Assembly: GCA_964596775.1 (NCBI GenBank)
Contig: CAZQVN010000053.1
Span: 1-24,561 of the forward strand
Length of the DNA stretch: 24,561 nucleotides
Direction: 5' to 3'
Origin: CAZQVN01 sp964596775
GTDB taxonomy: Bacteria; Eisenbacteria; RBG-16-71-46; JABDJR01; JAWXBZ01
The notes below the pieces were generated by a model, which was not told the origin of the DNA, made no database searches, and worked only from the letters and a program-made list of their open reading frames with translations. Below are positions 8,081-16,015 of the stretch, piece by piece. Positions within the stretch are counted from its first letter, which is position 1; every line of letters starts with the position of its first letter. The position numbers and the translations under genes were made by a program.

Positions 8081-8430
8081 GGGTTTTCCTTTCTCTTCTC
8101 TGGAAACTCGGAACATGGAGAAATCGATCTTGGGTCAAGACTCCCGAAGCAGGAATGGCCAGGAATGATAACGCAGCACTTGAGCGTCGACCAGCCCTCG
8201 AGTCTCTAAGGGTGTTACACAAGGAAGCTGGAAAAATGCCACATCGTTTTGCCGCAAGTCACACAAAATCAAGACAATTGGCGATCAAACACCAACAACC
8301 GGATGCGGTAGGGCTGTTTCTGGGGATAATTAAGATATTCCGGACACCGGCTGTTCCGGAGATGGGGAGGGGGTTGGAAAGTCCCGTTGCCTCGAACTGC
8401 GCCCGGCAGTGCCGGACACCGGCCCGTGAA
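8081..8430. other. Intergenic region without a convincing gene
   Basis: It separates the unknown gene (stop at 8431) from the TPR gene start, both on the minus strand. It is the most A/T-rich stretch around (about 8200-8340) and must hold the TPR promoter, but I find no -35/-10 pair I would defend. It contains the two CCGGACACCGGC copies listed separately and an odd palindrome GTGTTACAC at 8212-8220. Confidence 0.6.
8340..8423. repeat. Two copies of CCGGACACCGGC
   Basis: The same 12-mer, itself a small hairpin (CCGG-ACA-CCGG), occurs at 8340-8351 and 8412-8423, 72 bp apart, right after the stop of the minus-strand unknown gene. The copy near 8340 is followed (minus strand) by AT-rich sequence, so it might act as a weak terminator. 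Confidence 0.45.
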
Positions 8431-8943
8431 TCAGCCGGCGGGTTCGGGAAGGGGGGGCACAGGTGAAACTTCGAAAACCCGGATGTCCAGAATGGACTCC
8501 TTGTTGACATGACAGGGGCCAGAGGGGGTCAGGATCGTGAAGAACGGAGCTTCATTGTTGATGAAGTCCGAGGCCCGGGCACAGGGTTCATCGAGGTCCA
8601 GCTGGAGAAGGCCTTCTATTTCCCCGCCCCCGGCGAACCGGACCCTGACCAGTTCTTCCCGGCTGTGGCGGGATTCCATGACCGGTCCGGAAGCGCTCTC
8701 CCCGGAGGAGAGAGGCCTGACCCATTCGACCTGGCGACGTGAGACAAGGAGCATGGCTCCGTCCGTCTGACGCTCAAAGGGAATCATCCGCTCGGAGTTC
8801 CGCTGCAGGAAGTCCGGGAGTGACTCCGGAAGAGAACTGGAACGGCCACGTGACGCAAGAAAGAGCGACCCGAGAAGAATCGGGTGGTGGCCGACGAGAC
8901 TTAACTCGACCTGGATTGCGGACTTGCGAACAATTCTTTTCAT
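8431..8943 (-). CDS. Conserved-looking hypothetical protein (possible DUF6812-like domain)
   Basis: Predicted 170 residues. ATG at 8943 follows CGGAG at fair spacing. The N-terminus is basic with a weak hydrophobic stretch (VGHHPILLGSLFLAS), too short and polar for a confident TM segment or signal peptide. The C-terminal half has the pattern RVRFAGGGEIEGLLQLDL, then RASDFINNEAPFFTILTPSG, then ILDIRVFE. This resembles small beta-rich domains with a consensus like G-x-L...R-x-SD-[FY]-[LI]-N...FF-x-L, as in what I remember of DUF6812. It lies 68 bases after the DUF72 gene on the same strand, possibly in its transcript. Function unknown. Confidence 0.66.
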   Translation of the reverse strand: MKRIVRKSAIQVELSLVGHHPILLGSLFLASRGRSSSLPESLPDFLQRNSERMIPFERQTDGAMLLVSRRQVEWVRPLSSGESASGPVMESRHSREELVRVRFAGGGEIEGLLQLDLDEPCARASDFINNEAPFFTILTPSGPCHVNKESILDIRVFEVSPVPPLPEPAG

Positions 8944-9011
8944 GAGGGGACTCCGGGAGCCTGATGGTGCTTATATCGGCGCCCGCGCGGGCATTCTGGA
9001 GAAAAAACACG

Positions 9012-9812
9012 TCATGGGCTGGTGTCGAGAAGATCCTTCATGAGGCGGGCGCTTCGAACGGCTCTCCCCATGTAGCAATTGTTGAAGAAGACGTATGTTC
9101 TGGTAACCCCCCTGGACATGTTCCTGATTTTCTCGACCCAGACTTCGAGTTCTGCCCGGGAGTAATCCCAGTCATAACGATCCGTTCCCGACTTTCCCCA
9201 CCACGCCGAGGCGTTTCTGCCGTGAAACCGGATATAGGCGGTCTTGCCCGTTACCCTGGCGATCGGGGGAAACAGGCCGGGCAGATCCGGTTCATCGACC
9301 GCAATGAACCCGAGATCCTGTCCGCCCAGAAATGGGAAAACAGGATCGATCGCCCAGCTGTCGTGGCGGAACTCGACCCACATGGGAAGCCCGGGGAGAG
9401 CAGACCTCAGAAACGCCAGATGAGCACGGTTTCGGGCTTCATTGCGAAACCGCCAGGGGAACTGAAGGACAACTCCGTGGAATTTCCCTGCCTCACGCAG
9501 CGGATCCAGGCACTTCAGAAACAGTCGATAGGTTTCAGGGTCCCGGCTGCACTCGTGGGTCATGGCCTTGTTGGCCTTGACCGTGAACTCGAAACCGGGA
9601 GGGGTTCGGTCAGCCATCCCTTTCAGGACCGCCGGCCGGGGAATCCCGTAATAGGTCGCGTTGATTTCCACGCAGGGGAAACACCCCGAATAATGCTGGA
9701 GCATCTGATCAGGCCTGGTTCGTTCCGGATAAAAGGGGCCGACCCAATCCTTGAACGAGTATCCTGAGGTTCCAACGAGAATGGGTCCGCAGGAATCCTG
9801 TTTTCCGATCAT
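9012..9812 (-). CDS. DUF72 (YecE-like) family protein
   Basis: Predicted 266 residues, full length for the family. Family features: GTSGYSFKDWVGPFYPE near the start (about 14-30), CVEINATYYGIPRP, FTVKANKAMTHE, a middle GVVLQFPWRFRNE, MWVEFRHDSW, TAYIRFHGRN and a late TYVFFNNCYMGRAVRSA. DUF72 proteins have a TIM-barrel-like fold; the biochemical activity is unsettled. The ATG overlaps the dinB stop as ATGA, so the two are translationally coupled. Pairing with a translesion polymerase suggests, but does not prove, a role in nucleic-acid stress. Confidence 0.92.
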   Translation of the reverse strand: MIGKQDSCGPILVGTSGYSFKDWVGPFYPERTRPDQMLQHYSGCFPCVEINATYYGIPRPAVLKGMADRTPPGFEFTVKANKAMTHECSRDPETYRLFLKCLDPLREAGKFHGVVLQFPWRFRNEARNRAHLAFLRSALPGLPMWVEFRHDSWAIDPVFPFLGGQDLGFIAVDEPDLPGLFPPIARVTGKTAYIRFHGRNASAWWGKSGTDRYDWDYSRAELEVWVEKIRNMSRGVTRTYVFFNNCYMGRAVRSARLMKDLLDTSP

Positions 9813-11041
9813 CCTGGCCTCGTTTTCGCTCGCGGCTCCACGACCGGTGGTGACCCGTCGGCGCGCACTTCATCCATGGAAACCAGCGGCAGGACACCGG
9901 CGGGAATGAGCGAAGCTTCCCCGAACCGGTTTCTCAACCTGTCCATGGCTTCGATCACCGCTCTCCTCCGGACATCCTCGGCCAGGAGCGGCAGCGGAGC
10001 GCCGTCCCGGACAAGCTGATCCACGGTCACCCCCAGAAGCCGAACCGGCCGGCCGCCGTGAACTTCCCTCAGGAGATTCCGGGCGCAGTTCAGGATGACC
10101 CTTTCGTCGTCGGTGGGAGTGGGCCGTGACGTCTGCCGCGTGATGGATGAACCATCTTCCCACTTCAGCTTCAGCCGAATGGTATGTCCCGAGTCTCTTT
10201 CGCGCCGCAGACGACGCGAGAGGCGATCACACAGGAGAAGCAACTGCATTTCGAGAACACGGGTTTGCGACTCGGCCCGGACCAGCGTGACTTCATGACC
10301 CATGGATCGGGCCGGAGTTTCCCTGTTTCGGGGGACGACCGGTCCACCGCCCTCGCCATGCGCCATTTTCCGAAGAACGCGCCCGTGAATTCCCAGAAGC
10401 CCCTCCAGAAGCGAGACGGGCGCATGCGCGATCTCGCCGATGGTCCTGATCCCGGACTGGTCCAGAAGCCGGGTCGTTCGGGGGCCGACTCCCCACAGGT
10501 CCCCGCAGGGCCGGTCCCAGAAGAGCCTCGGGAAGTCACCGGGCAGAAGAGGCGTCAGGCCACCGGGCTTGTGGATCCCCGAGGCCATTTTCGCCTGAAG
10601 CTTGGACGGTCCGAGCCCGATGGAGCAGGTCAGGTGTTCCGCTTCGTGGATTCTGGACTGGATCCCTCGGGCCATCTCCATGCATCCGTTCTCGGTCAGA
10701 TCGAAACCGGAAAAGTCCAGGAACGCCTCGTCGATGGACGCGGGTTCAACGAGTGGGGTGAACGACTCGAAGATCGCGAGGAGCGCCTCGAACGCCGCCA
10801 CGTACCTGGGCGGATCCACGGGACGAAAACGAGCCTCCGGGCAGCGCTGGAAAGCTTCCCGGAGGGACATCCCGGACCGGATCCCGTATTTCCTGGCCGC
10901 GTAGGACGCCGTGGTGACGACCTCCCTCCGGGGAGGGCCGCCTCCAACCAGCAGCGGTTGACCCTTGAGCCTGGGGTCGGCACGTTCCTCAACGGAAGCG
11001 AAGAAAGCGTCCATGTCGACATGGGCGATCCGAAGGTGCAT
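9809..11041 (-). CDS. dinB: DNA polymerase IV (Y-family translesion polymerase)
   Basis: Predicted 410 residues. Copies past damaged template bases. The start ATG at 11041 gives the canonical N-terminus MHLRIAHVDMDAFFASVEE; the frame is open upstream, but those residues are not family-like. Catalytic acids D9, D104 and E105 (ASIDEAFLD) and steric-gate F13 are present. Also seen: ASYAARKYGIRSGM, the helix-hairpin-helix segment GDLWGVGPRTTRLLDQSGIRTIGEIA, and the little-finger domain. APLPLL late in the protein sits where a beta-clamp motif of the QLPLF type is often found. No SD is seen; the nearest promoter candidate would make a leaderless mRNA. It heads a coupled pair with the DUF72 gene. 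Confidence 0.95.
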   Translation of the reverse strand: MHLRIAHVDMDAFFASVEERADPRLKGQPLLVGGGPPRREVVTTASYAARKYGIRSGMSLREAFQRCPEARFRPVDPPRYVAAFEALLAIFESFTPLVEPASIDEAFLDFSGFDLTENGCMEMARGIQSRIHEAEHLTCSIGLGPSKLQAKMASGIHKPGGLTPLLPGDFPRLFWDRPCGDLWGVGPRTTRLLDQSGIRTIGEIAHAPVSLLEGLLGIHGRVLRKMAHGEGGGPVVPRNRETPARSMGHEVTLVRAESQTRVLEMQLLLLCDRLSRRLRRERDSGHTIRLKLKWEDGSSITRQTSRPTPTDDERVILNCARNLLREVHGGRPVRLLGVTVDQLVRDGAPLPLLAEDVRRRAVIEAMDRLRNRFGEASLIPAGVLPLVSMDEVRADGSPPVVEPRAKTRPG

Positions 11042-11046
11042 GCCCC

Positions 11047-11076
11047 AGAATACTATGATTATGTTTAGCTTTTCAA
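11047..11076 (-). promoter_or_regulatory. Candidate dinB promoter
   Basis: On the minus strand TTGAAA (11076-11071), 18 bases, TATTCT (11052-11047); an alternative -10 is TAGTAT (11055-11050) at 15 bases. Either would place the transcript start at or next to the dinB ATG (11041), i.e. a leaderless or nearly leaderless mRNA, in line with the missing SD. Confidence 0.45.
11053..11068 (-). promoter_or_regulatory. 16-bp candidate operator upstream of dinB
   Basis: Minus-strand CTAAACATAATCATAG lies in the promoter spacer, 12 to 27 bases before the dinB ATG. It matches the element before mrfA (17982-17997) at 12 of 16 positions in the same orientation. Placement and gene partners suggest a damage-response (LexA-type) operator; this is inference. 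Confidence 0.4.
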
Positions 11077-11265
11077 CGGGATCTTCGCGGGGGCTTTTCT
11101 TCGAGCCTGCTCCCGTGTATCCTTCACCCGCAACGCACTTTCCAAGGATCGACCAGCGCGATCGCCCGCTCCGCAGCCACTTTACGAGCGAGGCGATCTT
11201 ATCGTGCCGGGCCGACAGGTTTGTCCTGCCGCCCGATCTTACGGAATTCAAAGCGGGAGACGGAC

Positions 11266-12774
11266 GTGCCCAAAGTAGTCGGCCCACCTACTGTCGTGAC
11301 ACGCAGCATCGACCTCAAGAAGGAACCCGAAGAGGTTTTTGCCCTGTTCTCCCGCCGCCCCGGTTGTTTCTATCTCGACTCGGCGCTTTCCAGCCATGAA
11401 CTATCCCGGTTTTCCTACATAGGGTCCGATCCGTTCTACACGATCAAGAGCCGGGGTCAGGTCATGGATATCGTCGAGGGAAAGACGGTCCGGCACCAGA
11501 AGGGAGATCCCCTGGCCGCGCTCGAGGCAACGATCCGCCGGTACCAGATTCCCGCCGGATCGCCCCTTGTTCCGTTCATCGGCGGCGCTGTCGGCTACAT
11601 GTCCTACGAGATCGGCCGGTTGAGCGTGGGAGTCCCCCTGCAGGCCGAAGACGATCTCGGTCTTCCCGAGATGAACTTCAATTTCTATCGCAGCCTGCTT
11701 GCCTACGAGCACAAGTCCCGCAGGTGGTTCGCCGCCGCCGCCGACTTCTCCGGAGGCCGGGGACCGTCAGTTCGGAAAAGGCTCGGCGCCGACATCGAAA
11801 AGCTGTCGGCACTGGCGGCCGGAACGGAAAAGCCTGCCCCGGCCTCCCGGGACAGCGCTCCCCCACCGGTAGAAGAGGCCCCGTCACCGGGTGACGAGGC
11901 GGGACCGGCACAGGAAACGGAGATCAACCGGGAAGGCGCGCATCCTTTTTCCTCGAGTCTTTCGCGCGAGCAGTTCATGGCCGGCGTCCTCAGGATCAAG
12001 GAACACATCGGACGCGGGGACATCTACCAGGCCAACCTGACGCAGCGGCTCAAGGCGGAGCTTCCCTCGACTCCGGTCGACCTCTATCTGGCCCTGCGCA
12101 AGGTCAATCCCGCCCCGTACGGCTGCTATATCGACATGGGCGACTGCATCCTGGCCGGCCAGTCACCGGAACTTCTTCTGTCCGTCCGGGGACGAAGCGT
12201 GGAAACGCGGCCGATCAAGGGCACGCGTCCCCGAGGAAAGACGGTCGACGAGGACGAACGGCTTATCCGTGAGTTGCGGGAGAGCGGCAAGGACATGGCG
12301 GAACTCATCATGATCGCCGACCTCGAGCGCAACGACCTGGGACGTGTCTGCCGTGCGGGCACCGTCGAAGTCGTCGATTCCGCAAGGCTGGAGTCCTTCA
12401 GCACGGTGCATCACCTCGTGTCCTTGATCCGGGGGGAACTGGACCCGGACAAGGGTCTCGCCGATGTGCTGAGGGCCGTCGTTCCCGGCGGTTCGATCAC
12501 CGGGGCGCCGAAGATGAAGGCGATGGAAATCGTGGACTCGATCGAACCGGTGGCGCGCGGCCCCTACACCGGTGCGATCGGCCTGTTCGGCATGGACGGC
12601 ACCGTGGACCTGAACGTGGGAATCCGGACGTTCGTCATCCGCGGGCGGGACGCGTACTTCGGTGTCGGTGGAGGGATCGTCGCGGATTCCGACCCCGCCG
12701 CCGAGTATGAAGAGACCATGGCCAAGGCCCGGGGGCTCCTGGAGGCGCTTGCCGCCGCGTCCCGGGGTGGTTGA
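11266..12774 (+). CDS. pabB: Aminodeoxychorismate synthase component I
   Basis: Predicted 502 residues. Converts chorismate with ammonia or glutamine to 4-amino-4-deoxychorismate for folate. GTG at 11266 is chosen because GGGAG stands six bases before it. Seen: N-terminal FSYIGSDPF, then the chorismate-binding domain with GDIYQANLTQRL, PIKGTRPRG (K318, the lysine that marks PabB where TrpE has alanine), AELIMIADLERNDLGRVC, VPGGSITGAPKMKAMEIVD, and GGGIVADSDPAAEYEET near the end. Between the halves is an unusual Pro/Ala/Glu-rich linker of about 45 residues (11810-11940), probably disordered. pabC follows nine bases later in the same frame. No pabA glutaminase is in the window. Confidence 0.94.
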   Translation: MPKVVGPPTVVTRSIDLKKEPEEVFALFSRRPGCFYLDSALSSHELSRFSYIGSDPFYTIKSRGQVMDIVEGKTVRHQKGDPLAALEATIRRYQIPAGSPLVPFIGGAVGYMSYEIGRLSVGVPLQAEDDLGLPEMNFNFYRSLLAYEHKSRRWFAAAADFSGGRGPSVRKRLGADIEKLSALAAGTEKPAPASRDSAPPPVEEAPSPGDEAGPAQETEINREGAHPFSSSLSREQFMAGVLRIKEHIGRGDIYQANLTQRLKAELPSTPVDLYLALRKVNPAPYGCYIDMGDCILAGQSPELLLSVRGRSVETRPIKGTRPRGKTVDEDERLIRELRESGKDMAELIMIADLERNDLGRVCRAGTVEVVDSARLESFSTVHHLVSLIRGELDPDKGLADVLRAVVPGGSITGAPKMKAMEIVDSIEPVARGPYTGAIGLFGMDGTVDLNVGIRTFVIRGRDAYFGVGGGIVADSDPAAEYEETMAKARGLLEALAAASRGG

Positions 12775-12783
12775 GCACCGAAA

Positions 12784-13680
12784 TTGTCCTCCGTGTACCT
12801 GAACGGCCGGATCGTTCCGGCATCCGCGGCGCGGATATCACCGTATGATCGCGGGCTGCTCCTCGGCGACGGCGTTTTTGAAACTCTCCGTGCCTACTCC
12901 GGCTGCGTCTTTCGGCTCGACCGGCATCTCGATCGACTGAGAACATCGCTCCGGGGTATCCGGGCCGAGTGGACGTTCAGCCGGGACGAAGTGGCTGCGG
13001 CCATGCGGGAGCTGCTCCAGGCGAACTCATTGAGCGATGCCCGGATTCGCCTGACGGTGACCGGCGGAGAGTTTGACGGCCGTCTGCGCCTCGCCCGATC
13101 GAACCCGTCGACCGTCCTGATCACCGCGGGCCCCCTGACCATTCCTTCACCCGGGGAATACGCCCGCGGCATTGCGCTGCGAACGGCGTCGATGCGGCAG
13201 CCCTGGAATTCACCTCTCGCCCGGATCAAGACGATCCATCGCCTCGAGTACCTGATGGCCAGGGAGGAAGCCATCGAACAGGGCGCCGATGACGCACTGA
13301 TCCTCGACGACCGGGGTGGCGTTGCGGAAGGATCCGCCTGCAATGTATTTCTCGTTACGGGGAAGGGAGTGGCAACACCATCGCTCGATGGACCGATCCT
13401 TCCCGGCGTGACCCGGGAAGCCGCCATCGAGGCCGCGAGGGCGGCCGGCCTTTCCGTTGAAGAGAGATTCGTTCCGGCCGAAGAACTCGCGTCGGCCGAG
13501 GAGATTTTTGTGACCGCGACATCCTGGGAGGTCCTGTCCGTGAATTCCGTGGATGGACTGAACATCCGGTCCGGAGGAAGGGGTCCGGTGACCGCCGCGA
13601 TTCATGAGTCCTTTCGGAAACTGGTGCGGAGCGAATGCGGAGGAGATCCGCCGGAGCCGCGCCCGGAACCGACGTCATGA
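12784..13680 (+). CDS. pabC: Aminodeoxychorismate lyase (class IV PLP aminotransferase fold)
   Basis: Predicted 298 residues. Cleaves aminodeoxychorismate to p-aminobenzoate and pyruvate. Fold-type IV signatures: YLNGRIVPASAARISPYDRG and LLGDGVFETLRAY near the start, RIKTIHRLEYLMA with K149 as the likely PLP lysine, GGVAEGSACNVFLV, and LPGVTREAAIEAA. Branched-chain aminotransferases share this fold, but the pabB neighbour favours PabC. The start used is TTG at 12784 with a weak SD (GTG at 12793 is possible). Coupling from pabB is likely: the gap is nine bases and the two are in one frame. The stop overlaps the next start as ATGA. The last ~12 residues (GDPPEPRPEPTS) are proline-rich. Confidence 0.9.
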   Translation: MSSVYLNGRIVPASAARISPYDRGLLLGDGVFETLRAYSGCVFRLDRHLDRLRTSLRGIRAEWTFSRDEVAAAMRELLQANSLSDARIRLTVTGGEFDGRLRLARSNPSTVLITAGPLTIPSPGEYARGIALRTASMRQPWNSPLARIKTIHRLEYLMAREEAIEQGADDALILDDRGGVAEGSACNVFLVTGKGVATPSLDGPILPGVTREAAIEAARAAGLSVEERFVPAEELASAEEIFVTATSWEVLSVNSVDGLNIRSGGRGPVTAAIHESFRKLVRSECGGDPPEPRPEPTS

Positions 13681-16001
13681 AAAAATGGACGCTGATCCTG
13701 TTTCCAGCGCTCGTTCTGCTGGGGATGATCGGCTGGTTTCAGTTCACCGGGGTGGCGCCGGGAGAAGGGTTGACCTTCCTCGTCGACGGAGACCGTGTCG
13801 AGCCGGTCAGGGCCGGCGCCCGCTATCTGAAGAGACCGGGCGTGTCCGCGCGGACCGTGCCGCAGTCCGGGCGGCTCCTCTTTCCGGAGGACGACTCCTA
13901 CAGGCTGTTCAGCCGGGACGGAGCCGAGATCCCCGCCGTGTTCGAGATCACCTGGTCGATCGTCGATCCGAACGCCGCCGTCGACTTTCTGCGGACGGGC
14001 GGGGAATCCTTCGAACACGACGTGATCGTGGCCGCGCTCAAGGAGACGGGCCGTCCGGCGGCCGCAGCGTTCGATGCCGCGGCGATCTACGACGCGCGCG
14101 GCTCCAACCTGCTCGACGCGCTCGGACGGGAGCTTGTTCTTCCGCGCGGCGTGGATCTCGAAATCGTCCTGAACTCCCTGACGATGAGTGCTTCCGGACA
14201 GCAGAAGATCGTGTCGGCGGTCGCCCGCCGGAGCGGGCGCCGCGTGCTGTTCGTCGGTGTCGACGCCCTGGACTGGCAGATCCTGGACCCGCTGCGGACC
14301 GAGGGACGGGTGCCCGCATTCGATCGCCTGATCCGCCGCGGCGTGCGCGGCGATCTCAAGACGCTGACCCCGATGCTCTCTCCGCTGATCTGGACGTCCA
14401 TGGCAACCGGCGTCGGCCCGGAAACGCACGGCATCCTGGATTTCGTCACGACCGATCCGTCCACCGGAAAGACGATTCCGGTGACGAGCCTGAACCGCAA
14501 CGTGCCGGCGTTCTGGAACATCGCCACGTTCTTCCAGCGCCGCGTCGACGTGATCGGCTGGCTGGCCACCTGGCCCGCGGAGTCGATTTCCGGGCACATG
14601 GTTTCCGACCGGTTCGGCTTTCTGGCCTACGCCGCGGGAGTCCGCACGGAGTCCCGGACGCCGGACGTCGTCCATCCTCCGGCCTATCTCGACTCCGCGC
14701 TGGCGCTCGTGCAGCGCCCCGAGGACGTCCGTTTCGAGAAGGTAACCCGGTTTCTCGACATCACCCGGGAGGAGATGAACGCGGCCCGCGGAGCGGGATT
14801 CAAGAAGGGCAACCTGATCAACAATTTCATCCTGACCTACGCCACGGCGGAGAGTTACCGGAGGATCGCCGTCGACCTGCTCAAGGACGGCGCCGATGTG
14901 CATGCGGTGTACTTCGAGTTCATCGACGCCGTGTGCCACCTGTTCATGCCGTATGCCCCGCCCAGGCGACCCGATGTTTCCGTGGAGGACTTCGACCGCT
15001 ACCGCGATGCCGTGAAGATTTCCTACATCGAAATGGATCGCATGCTCGGCAGCCTGATCGACGCGGCGGACGACTCCACGATCGTCATCGTGGCCAGCGA
15101 TCACGGGTTTCTGTCGGGTGCCCGAAGACCTCCGGGCTCGGCGGCCATCGAAGGCGGGCAGGCGGGACGCTGGCATCGCGATCCCGGGGTGCTGATCATG
15201 GCCGGCCCCGGGATCAGGCGGGGAGCGTCTGTCAGCGGTGCGTCCGTCATGGACATGGCGCCCACGCTGCTTCATCTCATGGGACTTCCCGTGTCCGCCC
15301 AGTTCGAGGGAAAGGTGCTGAAGGGGGCCCTCGTGGACGAGGAACTCACGGCGCACCCGGTGCGGACCGTGGAACGCTACGTTCTGCCGCCGGACATCTG
15401 GTCGAAGCGGGACGCTCCGAAGGGCGCGGCCGCCACGCCCGGAAGCGAAGCGACCCAGAGCGTGAATCTCGGCCTTGTTCTCGAGCAGAAAGGGCAGTTC
15501 AAGGAAGCCGAAGCGGAATACCGGAAGGCCATTGCCGCCGACCCGGACAATGCCGGCGCCGTGAACAACCTCGGCAACGTCTTGCACAAGACCGGCCGGA
15601 TCGACGAAGCGATCACCCTGTTCAAGGAACTGCTCGCGAAACACCCCGACTATGCGCCGGTCTACCAGAACCTGGGCGTCTGCTATCTCAAGAAGAACGA
15701 TCCGGCCGGTGCCCTGACCTGGCTCGACAAGGCCGTGGAACGGGAACCGGGCAACGTGGCCGCCCTGATCAACCGCGGCCATGCCCGACTCAGGCTGCGG
15801 AAATCCGCGGAAGCGAAGGCCGACTTCGACCGGGCCGTTCAACTCGACCCGAAAGCCGCGAATGCGTGGTTCGGCATCGGCCTGGTCGCCGCCGAAAAGG
15901 GGGACTACCCGGCGGCCCGGACGGCTTTTGAAAAGGCACTGGCCCTGGATCCGAAGCACGCCTCGGCGCGGGAAAACCTGGAACGCCTGCGGAACCTGTG
16001 A
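13677..16001 (+). CDS. Membrane-anchored SPFH-like / alkaline-phosphatase-superfamily phosphodiesterase / TPR fusion
   Basis: Predicted 774 residues; ATG overlaps the pabC stop. Residues 5-24 are an N-terminal TM or signal anchor. Residues about 25-180 read like an SPFH/band-7 domain (VAPGEGLTFLVDG, LFSRDGAEIPAVFEITWSIV, LPRGVDLEIVLNSL). Residues about 188-560 are a type I phosphodiesterase/nucleotide-pyrophosphatase domain: VGVDALDW (D196), PMLSPLIWTSMATG with S235 at the nucleophile position where relatives have Thr, EFIDAVCHLF (D417, H421), ASDHGF (D475, H476) and WHRDPG (H500), a full two-metal set. Five TPR units fill about 590-774. The enzyme probably acts on a phosphodiester outside the cytoplasm; the substrate is unknown. 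Its link to folate genes may be only transcriptional. The SPFH call rests on pattern reading. Confidence 0.84.
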   Translation: MKKWTLILFPALVLLGMIGWFQFTGVAPGEGLTFLVDGDRVEPVRAGARYLKRPGVSARTVPQSGRLLFPEDDSYRLFSRDGAEIPAVFEITWSIVDPNAAVDFLRTGGESFEHDVIVAALKETGRPAAAAFDAAAIYDARGSNLLDALGRELVLPRGVDLEIVLNSLTMSASGQQKIVSAVARRSGRRVLFVGVDALDWQILDPLRTEGRVPAFDRLIRRGVRGDLKTLTPMLSPLIWTSMATGVGPETHGILDFVTTDPSTGKTIPVTSLNRNVPAFWNIATFFQRRVDVIGWLATWPAESISGHMVSDRFGFLAYAAGVRTESRTPDVVHPPAYLDSALALVQRPEDVRFEKVTRFLDITREEMNAARGAGFKKGNLINNFILTYATAESYRRIAVDLLKDGADVHAVYFEFIDAVCHLFMPYAPPRRPDVSVEDFDRYRDAVKISYIEMDRMLGSLIDAADDSTIVIVASDHGFLSGARRPPGSAAIEGGQAGRWHRDPGVLIMAGPGIRRGASVSGASVMDMAPTLLHLMGLPVSAQFEGKVLKGALVDEELTAHPVRTVERYVLPPDIWSKRDAPKGAAATPGSEATQSVNLGLVLEQKGQFKEAEAEYRKAIAADPDNAGAVNNLGNVLHKTGRIDEAITLFKELLAKHPDYAPVYQNLGVCYLKKNDPAGALTWLDKAVEREPGNVAALINRGHARLRLRKSAEAKADFDRAVQLDPKAANAWFGIGLVAAEKGDYPAARTAFEKALALDPKHASARENLERLRNL

Positions 16002-16015
16002 GCCGGCGTGGCCGG

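Noticed and set aside
6905..8209. A 434-codon plus-strand frame opposite the TPR gene
   Set aside because: Antisense shadow; the minus strand has signal peptide, SD and TPR units.
8981..8992. Perfect palindrome GCCCGCGCGGGC after the DUF72 gene as a terminator
   Set aside because: It has no loop and no T-tract in the right place; likely a chance GC-rich palindrome.
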